The notes: generated by a model from the sequence alone, not told the origin. Shown: positions 32,640-45,124, counted from the stretch's first letter. The stretch: DNA of 64,000 bases from Alopecurus myosuroides (GCA_028641055.1 JAPCYS010000644.1:1-64000); one strand, 5' to 3'. Numbers and translations: made by a program.

Positions 32640-33170
32640 AGTTGTGCGGCGGAGTCGCGATGTTTCCCGGAAGGACCCGACGAGGCGGACTGAGTCGACG
32701 CGGCGGAGTCACGATGCTTCCCGAAGAACTCGACGCGGCGGACCGAGTCGACGCGGAGGAGTCGCGATGTTTATCCGAAGGACTCGACGCGGCGTACCGA
32801 GTCGACGCGGCGGAGTCGCGATGTTTTCTCGAAGGACTCGATGCGGCGGAGTCGCGATGTTTACCCGAAAGACTCGACGAGGCGGACCGAGTCGACGCAG
32901 CAGAGTCATGTTTGTCCGAAGGACTCGACGCGTCGGACCGAGTCGACGCGGCGGTGTCATGTTTGTCCGAAGGACTCGACGCGGCGGACCGAGTCGACGC
33001 GGCGGAGTCGCGATGTTCGTCCGAAGGACTCGACGCGGCGGAGTCGCGATGTTCGTCCGAAGGACTCGACGCGGCGGACCGAGTCGACGCGGCAGAGTCG
33101 GGATGTTTGTCCGAAAGACTCGACGCGGCAGACCGAGTCGACGCGGCGGAGTCACGATGTTTGTTGTGTG
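32640..33170. repeat. GACTCGACGCGGCGGA tandem array
   Basis: Units of the form CCGAAGGACTCGACGCGGCGGACCGAGTCGACGCGGCGGAGTCGCGATGTTT, alternately full and shortened, about 11 copies. The spurious frames on both strands (Arg-rich plus 32452-33237; Pro/Arg-rich minus 33518-32709) come from this repeat. Confidence 0.9.
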
Positions 33171-33406
33171 TACACGGAAGGCAATGTTGATGTCGAGCCC
33201 CCGGGCACTATTATGGCGAGTCGCCATGTTTTGTTGATTGACTTTTGTGTCTGATTCGCAGATTGACGAAAACAGATCTGCGACTTGAATTCGCGGACTC
33301 GCAGAGATCCAAAACGTGTCGCAGTGCGCGAGCCGCTGACGCAGATCTAACCGTTGGAATTGGCTCAAAAAAGACGGAGTGGTGCGGGATTGTATTCCGC
33401 AGCTGT

Positions 33407-33856
33407 TCAACGGTGTGATTGTCGAATTGATTTCCGAGTCGACCGTGAGAATTGTTTTCCCGAAGTCGCGCGGATTTCCGTCAGATTCTGACAGAGCTTC
33501 GGTGTTCGGGTCATCCACAGAGATCTAACCGTCGGAATACGCCGATTCTTTTTGGAGAACGTAGATAATTTGATTTCGCAGCTTTCCACCGAAGGAATTT
33601 TCCATATGATTTTAGAGCCGCCGTTTATGACGTCCGCAATATGTACGTTGCTGTTGTCCTGCAGCCTGCGCGTGAACAACGATGTCGATGTAGAGTTGTA
33701 GACGATGAAGGCCGCGTGTGAGACCGGCGAGTGCTCGATGAAGTTGAAGGAGCCGAAAGTAGATCGAATCAATGGGGTCGAGGACCCGAAACTTGATGTA
33801 GATGATGCCGGCGAGACCGTAGATCCAGCGCGTGTCGTTCCCACAGACGGCGCCAA
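33407..33856 (-). CDS. Short ORF next to the PBS of the nested LTR element
   Basis: A 149-codon open frame starts a few bases inside the primer-binding site (ATGGCGCC overlap region) on the element's coding strand. It is Ser/Thr-rich with SSFGSSTPLIRSTFGSFNFI and has no gag, zinc-knuckle or protease motif. Its position is where gag would start, so it may be a degenerate leader of a gag-like ORF or fortuitous. Confidence 0.25.
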   Translation of the reverse strand: MAPSVGTTRAGSTVSPASSTSSFGSSTPLIRSTFGSFNFIEHSPVSHAAFIVYNSTSTSLFTRRLQDNSNVHIADVINGGSKIIWKIPSVESCEIKLSTFSKKNRRIPTVRSLWMTRTPKLCQNLTEIRATSGKQFSRSTRKSIRQSHR

Positions 33857-34391
33857 TTGTCGAATCTCTGATTCTACAAATCCCTCGGATGAGCCGGTAG
33901 GGTTTCGAGTAGAGGAACGATGTACGCGCTGGTGACCTCGACGGCTAACAAGGAGAAAGATTTACCCAGGTTCGGGGCCCTCGTAGAGGTAAAACTCTTA
34001 CTCCTGCTTGTCTGATCTGTATTATGGCGAAATAGTCGAGCTGTTTACAATGGCGATACCATGGCGAGGCGTACGGGGTATCCCGTGTATTGCCTAGTCT
34101 AGTTGTGGCTTGTATCTTCCTCTCTCTAGATTGGATCGGGATTAGTTGTTCCCTCATTGGATGTCTTTTTCTCTCCTCCCTCGTGGCTTTATATATGCAG
34201 CCAGGAGGGGGTTACATGAGTCCTAGTAGATTACGTATAGGAGTTCTTGTCTTGACCCGCAAGTCTTGCGGGTGGGCTTCACGTGGGCCTTCTGGAACAC
34301 TCCAAGGACTCCTCTTCTTGGGCCTTAACCTTGGGCCTGAGACGGGGTGTCCTTACCCGCAGGGTCCAGAATCCATGTATTCGTCACATCT

Positions 34392-37300
34392 CTTCTAGTC
34401 ATTCAAAACCTAGGTGCCTTCTTTGGCAATGACGTTTTTACCCAAGTTGACCTAGTGTTAAAGTTTCTAGAGTCGTGTGTGTTCCATGTTTCGTTATCTC
34501 TCGTTTCAAATGGGAGATTTCTTTCCATCCTAGTCTCTCAGAGTTGTGTGGATTCCACATTCTTCACATGTTTCAAAGTTCTAAATCCTGAACCTCGAGA
34601 TCTGCTTGCCATCTCGAATGTATCTGTTATCCTCTGCTCAAGTTCTTCTGGAGCTATCGTCGTCTTTTGAAGATACTTCGTAATTGCTATTCATAGTGTC
34701 CTTCAAGGCACTAAGATAGTAGTTAATCCTTTTCAATGTTTTCAACCTTGGACTTGAACCGAAGGTCCCGGAATGTGCTGAATTGTGGTGGGTTGAATCA
34801 TGTGGTTTTATAACCATGTGATGCTCACTCTATCAGTACAAGATGCTGACCTTTAACCCAAGTTCTGTTTCGTTGAATCCTGAGGAACATCTTCTACCTC
34901 AGGATAGCTAGAAAATTCCAACTCTCATAGCCATAGATTCTCTACTGGAATCAAAAGGGTTCACAACAAGAGTGTTCTTTATGATTCCCATATCCTTGTT
35001 CTTGACTCTACTATACCTCTCGTGTTAGCATGGGTTTTACAAATGAGTATGACCTTGTGCATCCAACGTGATCTCAGGATTTTCCAGAGCACGTTCCTAC
35101 TCTTTAGTTGCTTCCCGAACTTCGTCCGTTGTTTGGAAACCAAGTTGCTTATGTGTGTTGGATTCTTCCAATGCATTTGCTCTTGTTTTCCGTCAAAACA
35201 TTCCACCTTGGAATGTGAGGAGAAACAAACTCCAGTACCCCGTTCATCTCTAGAACCAGGTCAAAGTTTTGTAATCCACAGGATAAAGAAGTTTCATTAG
35301 CTTCTGTTCCGTTCTACCTTCGAGTATCACACTCTTATATATCAAGAGGTTGTGTTGTGTTTCATGGCCTTATTGATGAAGTGGTGCTCTTACACGTTCT
35401 CACTTCCCCCTTCCTCCAAGTTTGAATGCTGGAGTATGATGGGTCTGTACATTGACATGTGTATCAGCTACTCCTAGCAATTCTTATTGCTTTGGAAATC
35501 TAAGAAACATCTGTATCCTTCTTAGCACTACTGGTCACCCAGCCTCTTTTTGAAGTTAACTGTGTTACCAAACCCGTCCATTCCGGTGCATATCCTCGGT
35601 CAGACAGTTAGGTTCATGCCAAGCTCTCATGTTCATATCAGTTGCTTTGAAAAACAAGCCTCCTTTCAAATTCCTAGACCTAACGGTAGGTTGTGATATT
35701 CTGGTTGTCTTTCTAGAAGTATCACCAGGTTTTACCTGACCGTAATGTCTAAACCAGGAGTAATTTGAACCACTCCTCTCTCCAAGAAACTACGCTAGAC
35801 ACCTTGGACTAGTGGTTGAGCTTAAACAACAACTTGGAGAGTTGAAAGGCAAAAGCTCCGCCAAATTGTTCCTTTGATAAGGGATATCTAGTTTTCCTCG
35901 TGTTGAAGCAGAATAGTACCTCCTTTGCGGAGATGCTATCACTCTACCCTTGATTTGATTTGGTCTATCGTCAAATCGAGAAAAGATTCAAGGACTATCT
36001 TGATGGTGTTTTCACCCATGGTGTTTTGCTCGAGTACACCTTCATGCCCTCTAGTCTGGCCAATGTATTGCCTTGTTCATATATCATATGAATCCCTCTT
36101 CTTGGAGTGTTGCGATAAGTGTGTTTTCGAGCCCATCGATGACATTCCTATTTTCTCCAAGTTGCGAGAGGCTCATGTTGAACAATTGGCCACAATGTTG
36201 GAAACTTTCGAGAACTAACTTTGTGTTATCACGAAGTTGTGTTCTGGATGTTTGAAGTGACTTTATCTGGTCCATGTGCTTATGGTGAAAGTTGTCGTCG
36301 TGGATTCGAGTAGAGTTTTCTTGTTCCCTCGGGAATAATCCCAGTCAGTCACGCATGTGTGGACTACTCTTAAGATGGTAGGTTGTTACCTCCATTTATT
36401 TGAAGAAGTTTGCATCCACACCAAGCCACTGATTACCCGTGAAAGAGAAGAAGTCCAAGAACTTCGTTATCTCGGTAATCATCTTTCCCACAAGGAATCC
36501 GATGTGTTCTTTTGCAAGTAGTTCATGAAGGTGCAACCGTCTTTCGCAAGTTGCTAATACATGAGTTCTGCAATATCACTCATCCTCTTGAGTGTGGCAT
36601 CACAGTCCATGTCTTGAGAATCTAGCATACGTATCTCGTTGGTAACCGGTGCAAGCTCTTCAATCAAACACGTTGAGTCTCGGTTATTCAACCCACTAAC
36701 CAGAGCTGAACCTCAAGCATCAATGATGGTTGGTGCTTTCTCAAGGGTATTGAATTAGGTCATTTCAAAATCCGGCATGGTTGATGTTCTGGTTGACACA
36801 ATTAGCCGGAAGGCCTAATGTCATATCCCTTTGAATACGTAAGAACAACCACTCTCCGTGAGAATTCTTGTGTGGTTAATCCTAACAAGTTTTCCTCCCC
36901 GTTCATCGAAACCGGAGTTCTACTTACACTTAAAGGTCTACTCACGGCTTATCGTAAGCCTGATCTTGGTATCTAGAATGTCCAAGATAACTTGGAAGTT
37001 GGTCTTTCCAATACCTCTCAGTTGATCCTCCAAACTTCTCTTTCAGTGGAAACAAGTTCATCATGAAAACATCTCGTGGTGTTTCGTAACCACCATTGAT
37101 TAGTTCCTTTTTTTTAAGTTGTTTGTACTTGAAATTCTGTTCATATCACACATTGTGTGAATTTGTCAGTCACTCCAGCCGTGGGATCTTAACTATGTGG
37201 TAAACGTATTGGTACGTCAAATCCACCATAGGAAAGAGATTCCCTATCCCTTCTGGTGTTTCAACCCTCGTTGGTTACCCATCTTTATGGTGTGATCAAT

Positions 37301-37970
37301 AATTCCTCCCTAATTACGGTGTTCCAACATTCCGTGGTTACTCATATTCTGTCGTGAAGTAACATTCTGATTTTTGACAAAGTTTTCGACAAACTTTAAC
37401 GGAATGAAAGTTCCTTCATCTTTCGTGTCCACTCCGAAGAGTGAACATGATCTCGTATCCAATTTTCTCCGACGCACGATTACAGTGTTTTCTCGTGTTT
37501 TCCCTCGTCTGTGGATGTTATGTTTTGGTATCCAAGACCATTCTCTCCATCTTGGTATTCTGTTCGAAGAAAACTCGATGTCATAAGTTGTCGAACCTTC
37601 CTTTTCAAAAAGGATTTAAAGTCTTGTGCAAAGCTCATATTCTAAATCCTTTCGAAAATCACTCGTCCGCAAACTTGAAACCATCTTCTGTCCCCTCCGT
37701 TACCTTGATGTGTTTCATGCCTGTTAACTCAACAGTTCTTTGTGAACATTCCTGTCATGAGTTATCCATGAGATACTCGATCTTCGTGAAGATCATTTCC
37801 TAAGAGTTTACCTCTTACCCAAGGTGTATCCGTCTAATACTTCGCGATGCTATGGATCAACCTCTTCGAGCAGAGAACCGTAAGGTCCGAGAAGATCGTT
37901 CAAAACCGGTGTTCCTTCTTTCTTCTCCTTCGGGAATCTCGGGACGAGATTCTTGTAAGGGGGGTAGATT
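34392..37970 (+). pseudogene. Decayed Gypsy polyprotein region of the 15.9-kb retrotransposon
   Basis: No open frame of more than ~140 codons exists. At 35925-36218 one frame keeps a recognisable outline of a Gypsy reverse transcriptase: the palm motif degenerated to PIDDIPIFSK with EAHVEQL after it. The 3' end GGGACGAGATTCTTGTAAGGGGGG is the usual end of grass Gypsy polyproteins running into the polypurine tract. Stops and frameshifts are scattered throughout. Protease, RNase H and integrase cannot be delimited. Confidence 0.6.
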
Positions 37971-40900
37971 TGTAACATCGCAATTTTTGATACATTAGGG
38001 TGTGTGGTGTGTGTTCATCTCATACATGCATGAAAGAAAAAATTTAAACCATGTTTGAAACAATTTAAATTGTGAATTTAAATGTTTTGAGAAAAATCCC
38101 GCAGATAGTACTTAAAAGGGGTTCCAAAATTTTGTATGGAAAAATATTTCAAACACACCAAAGCAAAACATGGTTTTGTTAGAAATTTTGTGAGCTTTTC
38201 AAAAAGTATTTTTGCCAAATTTTTACTTTGCAAAAAGGCCCTCAAAACAAGGTTTTATGTCTGTTTTTCTAAAGAAAAGGACCTCTTGGCGATTTCCAAA
38301 AGTTCTAGGGGGTTTCCGAAAATTCCTCTTTGTCTTCTACCTCGTGACAGAAGGACCTCCTGCGTGGCCTCCCTTCCGACGTCGAGCCTCCACCTCCTGC
38401 TTGCGCTCGTCCGTGGAGAAGTTTGCGAGGAGAAGACCCGTACCGTCCTGCGCTACCCCGTGCTTGAACCCCTCGTCCTCTCACTCCCTGTGCTCATATC
38501 CATGGAGCCCGAAGGGACGCCGTCGAAGCTCGTCGCCGTGCCGTCTCTGTGAACCATCCCTAGATGATTAGAGACAACCACTAGCTCCAGGGCGCCTCCC
38601 TATACCTCCTCACTGACCGAATCGCGCTGACGCCGAACGCAGGGAGATCGACGCCTTCTTCCTCGCTTCCGGCGGACGGCCGTGGCCGCCCGATCTCCTC
38701 TTCCGTCGCGTATTAGGCCTCTACGACCACCTCCTCACGTTCACGGTGAGCTTGCGCTCCTTCCTGTACCACCGCCTTGATCCCTCCCGCCTTGTAGTGC
38801 CCTGCCGGCGAAAGCCGCCGTCGGCCGCCGCGCATCTCCGTCGCCGGCGTGATCTCCGGCGACATTAAGGTCAATAACCGCCACCCGCGCATTCGCCGCG
38901 ATGCCCTCTTCCCTGTGGTGCGGTTGTTTCCGACCAATTCATAGCCGTTTTCGAGATTGATCATTCACAGAAGGAATCGATCCCAGGCTGACATCAGCAT
39001 GACGTCAGCCTGACGTCATAATCCTAATTTCTTATTTCCAGAAAACGGTTATTAATTACAGAAAATGAATTAAATTTAGATAATTAATAACTTCTGTTTT
39101 ACTAATCAGAAAAATGAGTTCAAGATACCAAAATGTTCATAAAAATGTAATCTAACCAACTATGTCATTTTCATATATGTTTGACCAAGTTGAAAAATGA
39201 GTATTTATTTAATGTTGTTTAATCATTTAAAAATAGAAAAATAAGTTTTTATTCACTAAAATTAGAAAATTAAAAGTTATATACCAAATTGCTCAAAATG
39301 ACAAATGCAACCTGTTTATGATGTTTTCAAACCCATTTGGGCACTTTAACTTGCACTCACTTTTAGAATCGCCCGAAACCCCCTCCGGGGTCTATTTTGG
39401 CCTAATTTCAGTAAAATTTCATAACCGACATACGAACCCTAGCAACCCAATGATCATGTCTAGGGATTCATTTCAGTGCATTAATTTGCTCATGCATACA
39501 TATTGCGCATTGCATCGATGCCATGTGTTGATTGTTATTTCTCTTTCGATGTTGTTTCCCCCTCGGTAGAACGTGGCTCCGAAGAGAAGGCCAGCAATCC
39601 AACGACGAATACTTGATCTTAACTGACAAGTCAAGCACTTATTCCAGAAGATCTTTATCTGGTTTTCTTATAACTAAGGCAAGCATAACCTCTTATCTGC
39701 TCATATATGATTTCAAAGTGATTTGAATCTCGTACTTTGCATTCGGTTCAAAACTATTTGATGTCAGCAGATAGAGTTCTCTTATATACTGCATAACCTA
39801 GATATCCTGATCCACTGCTCCTAGCAGCTATAGGTTTGATTGTGCGCGCCTCGTTAAACCATGTGAGTCTTGCTTAGCCATGCCTAGTTGTGATCTGATC
39901 CATCCGGTTGATGAATCTGGTCAATACGCGAATCATTTATATCAGGTTGTTGTGAATTGTATTATCTTCGATAAACTTGATTAAACAACGGCATGGATGT
40001 GAGGCCACAATGGGTTGTGGCGTTTTGTCCTGTTCATGCCCCTAGGAGCGAGTTCTCGCCTTCGAAGCCAAGACTGAGCGTGCAACCACACGCAGGGCCT
40101 AACAGACCGCGCTCGACTAACTAACTTGTTTGGCCACGTCCATGAGTCACGTAGTTTGATCTTTCCATCTGAGTGTGAGTCAGAAAACGATTTGGAGAAA
40201 ACTTAGGGCGTGACCGGGACAAGTGATGGACGTACTCGGATCTTGTTCCCGACTCACAGAACATGTGCCGTCAGGAGGTGGCCAACTCCCTGTTGACGGG
40301 GTGGCCCTGTTTGGGTTGACTCATGGATAGGGTCGAGCAAGGTAAAGGTCGTGGCCAGCCACCCTCTGCCGCGCTCCATGGACGAGCGTACATGTGGCGT
40401 TAAGAGTCGGATGGTACGTGTGGGTAAAGTGTACCCCCTGCAGGGATGAATCTCCTCGAGAAGCCGTGTCCACGGTTACGGACGACTTGGCAACGGATTC
40501 TGTGATCATAGATAACTTCAACGGAATGACTAAAACTTGTTAACCATGATTGAAGGGTGCCTCCCCGGAGATGCTGGGAGGGGTGATCCTTGTAGCATGA
40601 GATAGTGTGGGAATGATAAGGACCTGGTGGAATATAAAAAAGTGATGATCTCAGTAGTTGAGTAGTTTTCTCATCTGTTTTGAAAACATTCTATGAGACG
40701 TGCTATTCCTTCCTCAACTTGCAAAACAAAGATTGCTTTACGCAAATCAGCCTTCATAAAACCCTTTCTGAAGTTAGCAGATATATAATAGGTTAATTAA
40801 GTCTTGTTGAGTACCTCCCGTACTCAGGTTTGCTTAATTTGGTTCAGGTGAAGATCTCACTTCGGTGGTGGTTCAACGTGGACATCGACGAGTAGTTTGG

Positions 40901-41525
40901 GGTTCCCAGGTAGCAGCCTGGAATCTATGGGCTGGGACGTCGCCTTATGTTGCGGCCTCTTAGGCCTTTTTGTTTCTTGTTGATTAGCAACATAAATTGC
41001 TTTCCGTTGTATGATGTAATGTTGGGTCGTGTGACCTCTGCTTGTAAGCTATACTCTAGTAACACATGTTTAATAAAGCTTCATGTCTAGAGTACTGCTT
41101 TGATCGGTTGTTGGTTCCGAGCTCATTGTTATACAGTTTTGGCTATGCCTGCATAGTTATCGCAGTCGAGGGGTTGTGGAGCCGATGATCCATGTCCGAG
41201 CCCGCCTGTCGATTTGATCGGCCTGGGGCGAGGTAACCCCAGTAACCCTCGATTGTTGTTGCACTTTCTGGACACATAGCATCTCTGTATAACTTTGGTC
41301 CCGTTCCTTCAGTTTCTTCCGACTCGTGGACGCTTGGGTATGCATAATTGGTTATGACTAGCATGGATACAAGGAGTAGTAGACCGGGGATCCGGACTAC
41401 GTGCCGATGAATCCGGTCTGCCTGCCGTTGTTTGTTGCGGCCGGGGCCGGTAACCCTGAAGCCCTTGTGAGTCCATGGCTAGGAGCACATAACAGTATGT
41501 ATATCTCTGGGTCCGGGGTCTGACA
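37971..41525 (+). repeat. Right LTR of the 15.9-kb retrotransposon
   Basis: Direct repeat of 25582-29124. Differences by eye include an extra GTTTGCGAGGAGAA near 38420 and a small cluster at 39622-39665. Confidence 0.93.
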
Positions 41526-44500
41526 CTGAGTGGATGTTGAGGACAATATCCGAGGGGAAGATTGATGCCGTATTAAAGGGGAGCGTTGAGCGGACATCAA
41601 AAGGGAAGAGTGGTAGCGCATCAAAGGGAAAGACTGCTTCTGCATCGAAGGGGAAGAGTGGTGGCGCATCGAAGCCAGTTGTCGATGAGAACAGTGACGA
41701 TGACTTTACGCCGAGAAGTTTAGCCAGGTGCAAAAGTATGTGGAAGAGTGCAGGTTCATCAAAAAATGTCGCTGATGAAGATAGTGATGACGACTTCATG
41801 CCTCCATCACGAACACGTGGGAGAGCGAAGTGAAGTCGTGGAGTTTAATTAGTTATTTCTATTCGTCTTTTATTATTTCAAGTTGTACTTGTTTCTTGTT
41901 GTGAGTTGTATGTTCAATAAATTTCGTCTTAGCAACATTATAAAAATTAGTGCGTCCAAAACTCATAATAGGAGCATGTCCCGTGGAAGAAAAAATAGTA
42001 ATATTTCAGGTACAGATGTAGTAATATGTCTCTCGCGAAAATAAAAAATTACATCTGTCACGCACGGCGTATTCGGCCTCGCCGGGGAGCTCGTGGAGGA
42101 GGCGTTGATCGGCCGTACCTGCGGGGTTCCCGAGCATTGCGGGGAGGAATGACGGACTCTTCATCATGTTGTTCTGATGGTTCGGGAGACGGGGTACGTA
42201 TGACTGGCTCATACTCTGAATAGTCTGGAATTAAACTTGAAGTTGTGCCCGATGGGTCGTAACCAAAGAATTCAGTAAGTATTCCAGGGACAGTGTTGGT
42301 GTGCGATGGTCCAGCGATTTCTGATTCATGCATGTGCTGACGATCCTGCAATGGGGGCATAGTGTAACCATAACCGGCCGCCATCTCGGCCCATGTAGAC
42401 TCTACAGTATCCTGATTATGAAAACAATTCGTAAATAATAGGCATGACATGTAGGATATTTAATAATGTGTCCTCGTACGCAATGATTTGTTTGAGATTA
42501 GAAAAAAAATCTACATACTTGTGTCGTGTTGAACCGCTCCGAACGACACTCGGGTCGATCCATATTTTGCCCTAAACCAGCTTCCGTCCCCTCCCATGTA
42601 GTTTCCTGTTAACGTAAAAAATTTGTAAGTAATGGATGGCACGATATTATGACTTAGTATATATTTAGTAAAAAGAAACACCTATGTCGTGTTGCGCATA
42701 TGCGAACTCTCGCCTTCTGTATAGGAGTACCGTCCTCCGTACGGGCTAGCCCGTGGAAAAGGATTCTCCTCCTATTGTAAGCATCGTCATACGTGAACAA
42801 AATATTGCATATGTGTACAAATAAAAAAATAGAGATATGAAAAAATTATATTTGTTTACTGTAAGATAAGACCTGTGTGCCGTCTTAAAGAAGAAACGAG
42901 TCCTGCCTGGGAAATGTTGGCGCAGTATTCCTAACCGACATGGTACGACGCGGATGGATCGTTCGTCGCTGGCTAGTGCCCACCTCACTCGGTCTGGATG
43001 ATGGCGCGTCCGGCATGTCGTAAACTTGCGGGATAACGTCACCATCTCTCGTGCAACCAAATCTTCTAAGACCGGTCATGGCTCTATTAAAAATGCGTCT
43101 AGCTAAGGACTTGGTTGTAGAATCCACATTAGCTAGTCCTAAAATTTGTTGCGAATCCCGGGCGAATTCGCAATAGTCGGCAACCTGAACAAAATAAAAT
43201 TGGTATAACATAAAATTTGTTAATTCGAAGCAGTAGCAATTAACAAAATAAATATAATTTGTTAACATTGTTAGTACATATTTATATAAATGTATATACC
43301 GTGGTTTCACGCTCGTAAGCTGATGACCGTTGAATCCCTCGAACCAACTGGTCGTCTCGTGTGAGCTCTTCTGTCTTTGGTGGTGGAGCGGCCGTAAGCA
43401 GAGTACGCGTGCTATTGTAATACCACCGATTGTATATTGGGGTTGTATGATGGTCGTACGGCCTGCATAATTTTTGAAAGGTTAATCTTAACTTAATTAG
43501 CACGTTTGTCTGAAGAATAAATAGAAATACTAAAGTACCTATTTTCTGGAACAAAATTTGACGACGATTCATTGTTCAATATCTGTATCCAGGACATATT
43601 TCGAGTATTCCAGTCACAATAATTTTGGCCTTTATTGTCTTGCCTAAAATCAAATATAGAGAATTTTATTTATTAAAATGACCAATCATAATATTGATAA
43701 AATAGCATGAGGCCTTAAACTTACGTATGTATATCCTCGGCCACTCGTCTCGGTGGTGGTGGAGGGACAGCTTGATAGAGACCAAACTGCCGCATGACAT
43801 GCTCGGGATTATATGGCTCAACCATCCACATAAATAGTAGCGTGCAGCGTGTCATCCACAAGTGAGTATCGCTCAAGCAATCAGGTGTCACCGGCTGATC
43901 ACCCCATATAGCATGTAGATCAGCATTGGTCCACGGGTTCCATGTGACGCTCGTCTCCTCTAGACGCTCAAACTCTTCGTGGTATTCGGGGTAGCTACCA
44001 TGTACCACGACTGTGGACCATCGTCTTTTAGCATGTGTCCACCGACTTGCACAAGTAAGTGGGGCATGTTCTTCCCGTCTAAAATTGTATGGGTGGATTT
44101 TCTCTCGATTGTCTATTAGGGGACGTCCAACCGGAATGTACTCCCACGACCATAGCGGGAGAAACTCATAGCTACCAGCAAGGACATGACCCGTTTTTGC
44201 TGTCTTGGTTTTCTTGGTGGCGTCACATAACCCCATATACGTATATGCGAGCATAGCTGAACCAAAACTGTATGTTGGGTGGTCTGGTAAAGGGTTATAT
44301 GCTATATTCACCGCAATCGTAATGAGACTGGGGAAAACTATGTCACCGTGTGAGGAAGGAAACATCGTACCGAAGAGATACAACATATAAGCAAATAGAT
44401 GTTTCCGTTGCCTATCAGGTGATGCATTGGCAGCAATTTCATGAAAATTGTTTACCAGCCATGGTATAGGTACACCTCTAGGACGCGCGCCACTACGTAT

Positions 44501-45124
44501 GTTTGGTGGCATATTGACCCCTAGCCTCATTTCTATGTTATCATTCCAGTGAGTAGAATATGCTCGAGGGACCACCGGGTCACCGCTTATTGGCAAAGCA
44601 GTGATTAATGAGACATCTTTAACACTACAAGAAATATGTTGATACATGACCCTTTTTTATTGACCATGGATGAATTTGTCATAGATCCATGACCATGTTT
44701 AATTTGTTGGTCATGACATGTTTGGGAGGGACTAAACGCATGACTTTTCTGCCAAAAAAGTCATGATATTCTTTAACAAGATGGTCATAGCACATGATAC
44801 CTGGTGTATGACCCTTTTTTTTGCTTAACTAAGACCAAATTAATTGGTCATGCGTTTGTTGACAGTTATTTTTGCCTATGTATCATGTCCAAGTGTCAAT
44901 TTTCGCCTATGTGTCACTTCCACGTGTCATTTTTTGCTTATGTGTCGTCCTAGTTGTCTCATTTTGGTTCCCGTAGTACTGAGCTGGTTCCCGTAGTACA
45001 CCGCACCTGCACCTGCACCGCACCCGCACCGCACCTGCTCGCACCGCACCTGCTGTGGTGGCCTCGCACCGCACCTGCTCGCACGGACCGCACCTGCACG
45101 CAACAGAAAATAGGAAAGAAAGGG

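Larger units (their letters stand above)
29322..34386 (-). mobile_element. Nested non-autonomous LTR retrotransposon, 5.07 kb
   Basis: Both LTRs are 529 bp (29322-29850 and 33858-34386) and differ at one base by eye (CCC/CTC near 29461/33997). The flanking target duplication is CATCT (29317-29321, 34387-34391). Orientation is minus: primer-binding-site-like TTGGCGCCGTCTGTGGGAAC lies at 33838-33857, and polypurine-tract-like CTCGGGGGCTAC (minus) at 29851-29862. The 4.0-kb interior has no gag, protease, RT or integrase motif. It is made largely of three tandem arrays plus a short ORF next to the PBS. It must rely on proteins of another element. The near-identical LTRs indicate very recent insertion. 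Confidence 0.93.
25582..41525 (+). mobile_element. LTR retrotransposon (Gypsy-like, degenerate interior), 15.9 kb including nested element
   Basis: The LTRs are 25582-29124 and 37971-41525 (3543 and 3555 bp), each TGTAACATC..GGGTCTGACA, flanked by the 5-bp target duplication CTGAG (25577-25581, 41526-41530). TGGTATCAGAGCAGG just after the left LTR is a methionyl-tRNA primer-binding site. TAAGGGGGGTAGAT just before the right LTR is the polypurine tract. It is inserted in exon 2/3 sequence of the third MULE gene. Own internal sequence is only ~3.8 kb and too decayed to encode proteins, so movement must have been in trans. The LTRs differ by roughly one base per hundred by eye plus a 14-bp indel near 38420, so insertion is recent. 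Confidence 0.93.
25037..41833 (+). pseudogene. Third MULE gene, unknown function, split by an LTR retrotransposon
   Basis: Exon 1 is 25037-25384, exon 2 is 25468-25581 (GT at 25385, AG at 25466-25467), and exon 3 is 41531-41833 after removal of the retrotransposon and one CTGAG copy. The junction reads ..NEHAE|WMLRTIS.. in frame. Total length is 254 codons with no other stop or frameshift. The N-terminal ~150 residues are a globular, Trp- and Arg-containing region (SSWCILYHAAIG, RDELMRWRHKWKRV, KHYEWLSILFGPP). The C-terminal third is a low-complexity KGKSG/ASKGK repeat with two acidic DSDDDF blocks and ends RTRGRAK, suggesting a nuclear, nucleic-acid- or chromatin-associated protein. I know no named domain for it. 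It converges on the PMD and MURA genes, as mudrB does on mudrA in maize MuDR, but I see no sequence relation to MURB. Confidence 0.7.

Noticed and set aside
32452..33518. Long open frames on both strands (Arg-rich plus, Pro/Arg-rich minus)
   Set aside because: They are produced by the GACTCGACGCGGCGGA tandem array. No domain is present, and the frames exist only because the unit has no stop codon.
34347..35300. Several 70-110 codon frames in the interior of the 15.9-kb retrotransposon
   Set aside because: Composition and lack of motifs fit decayed polyprotein or leader sequence, not separate genes.
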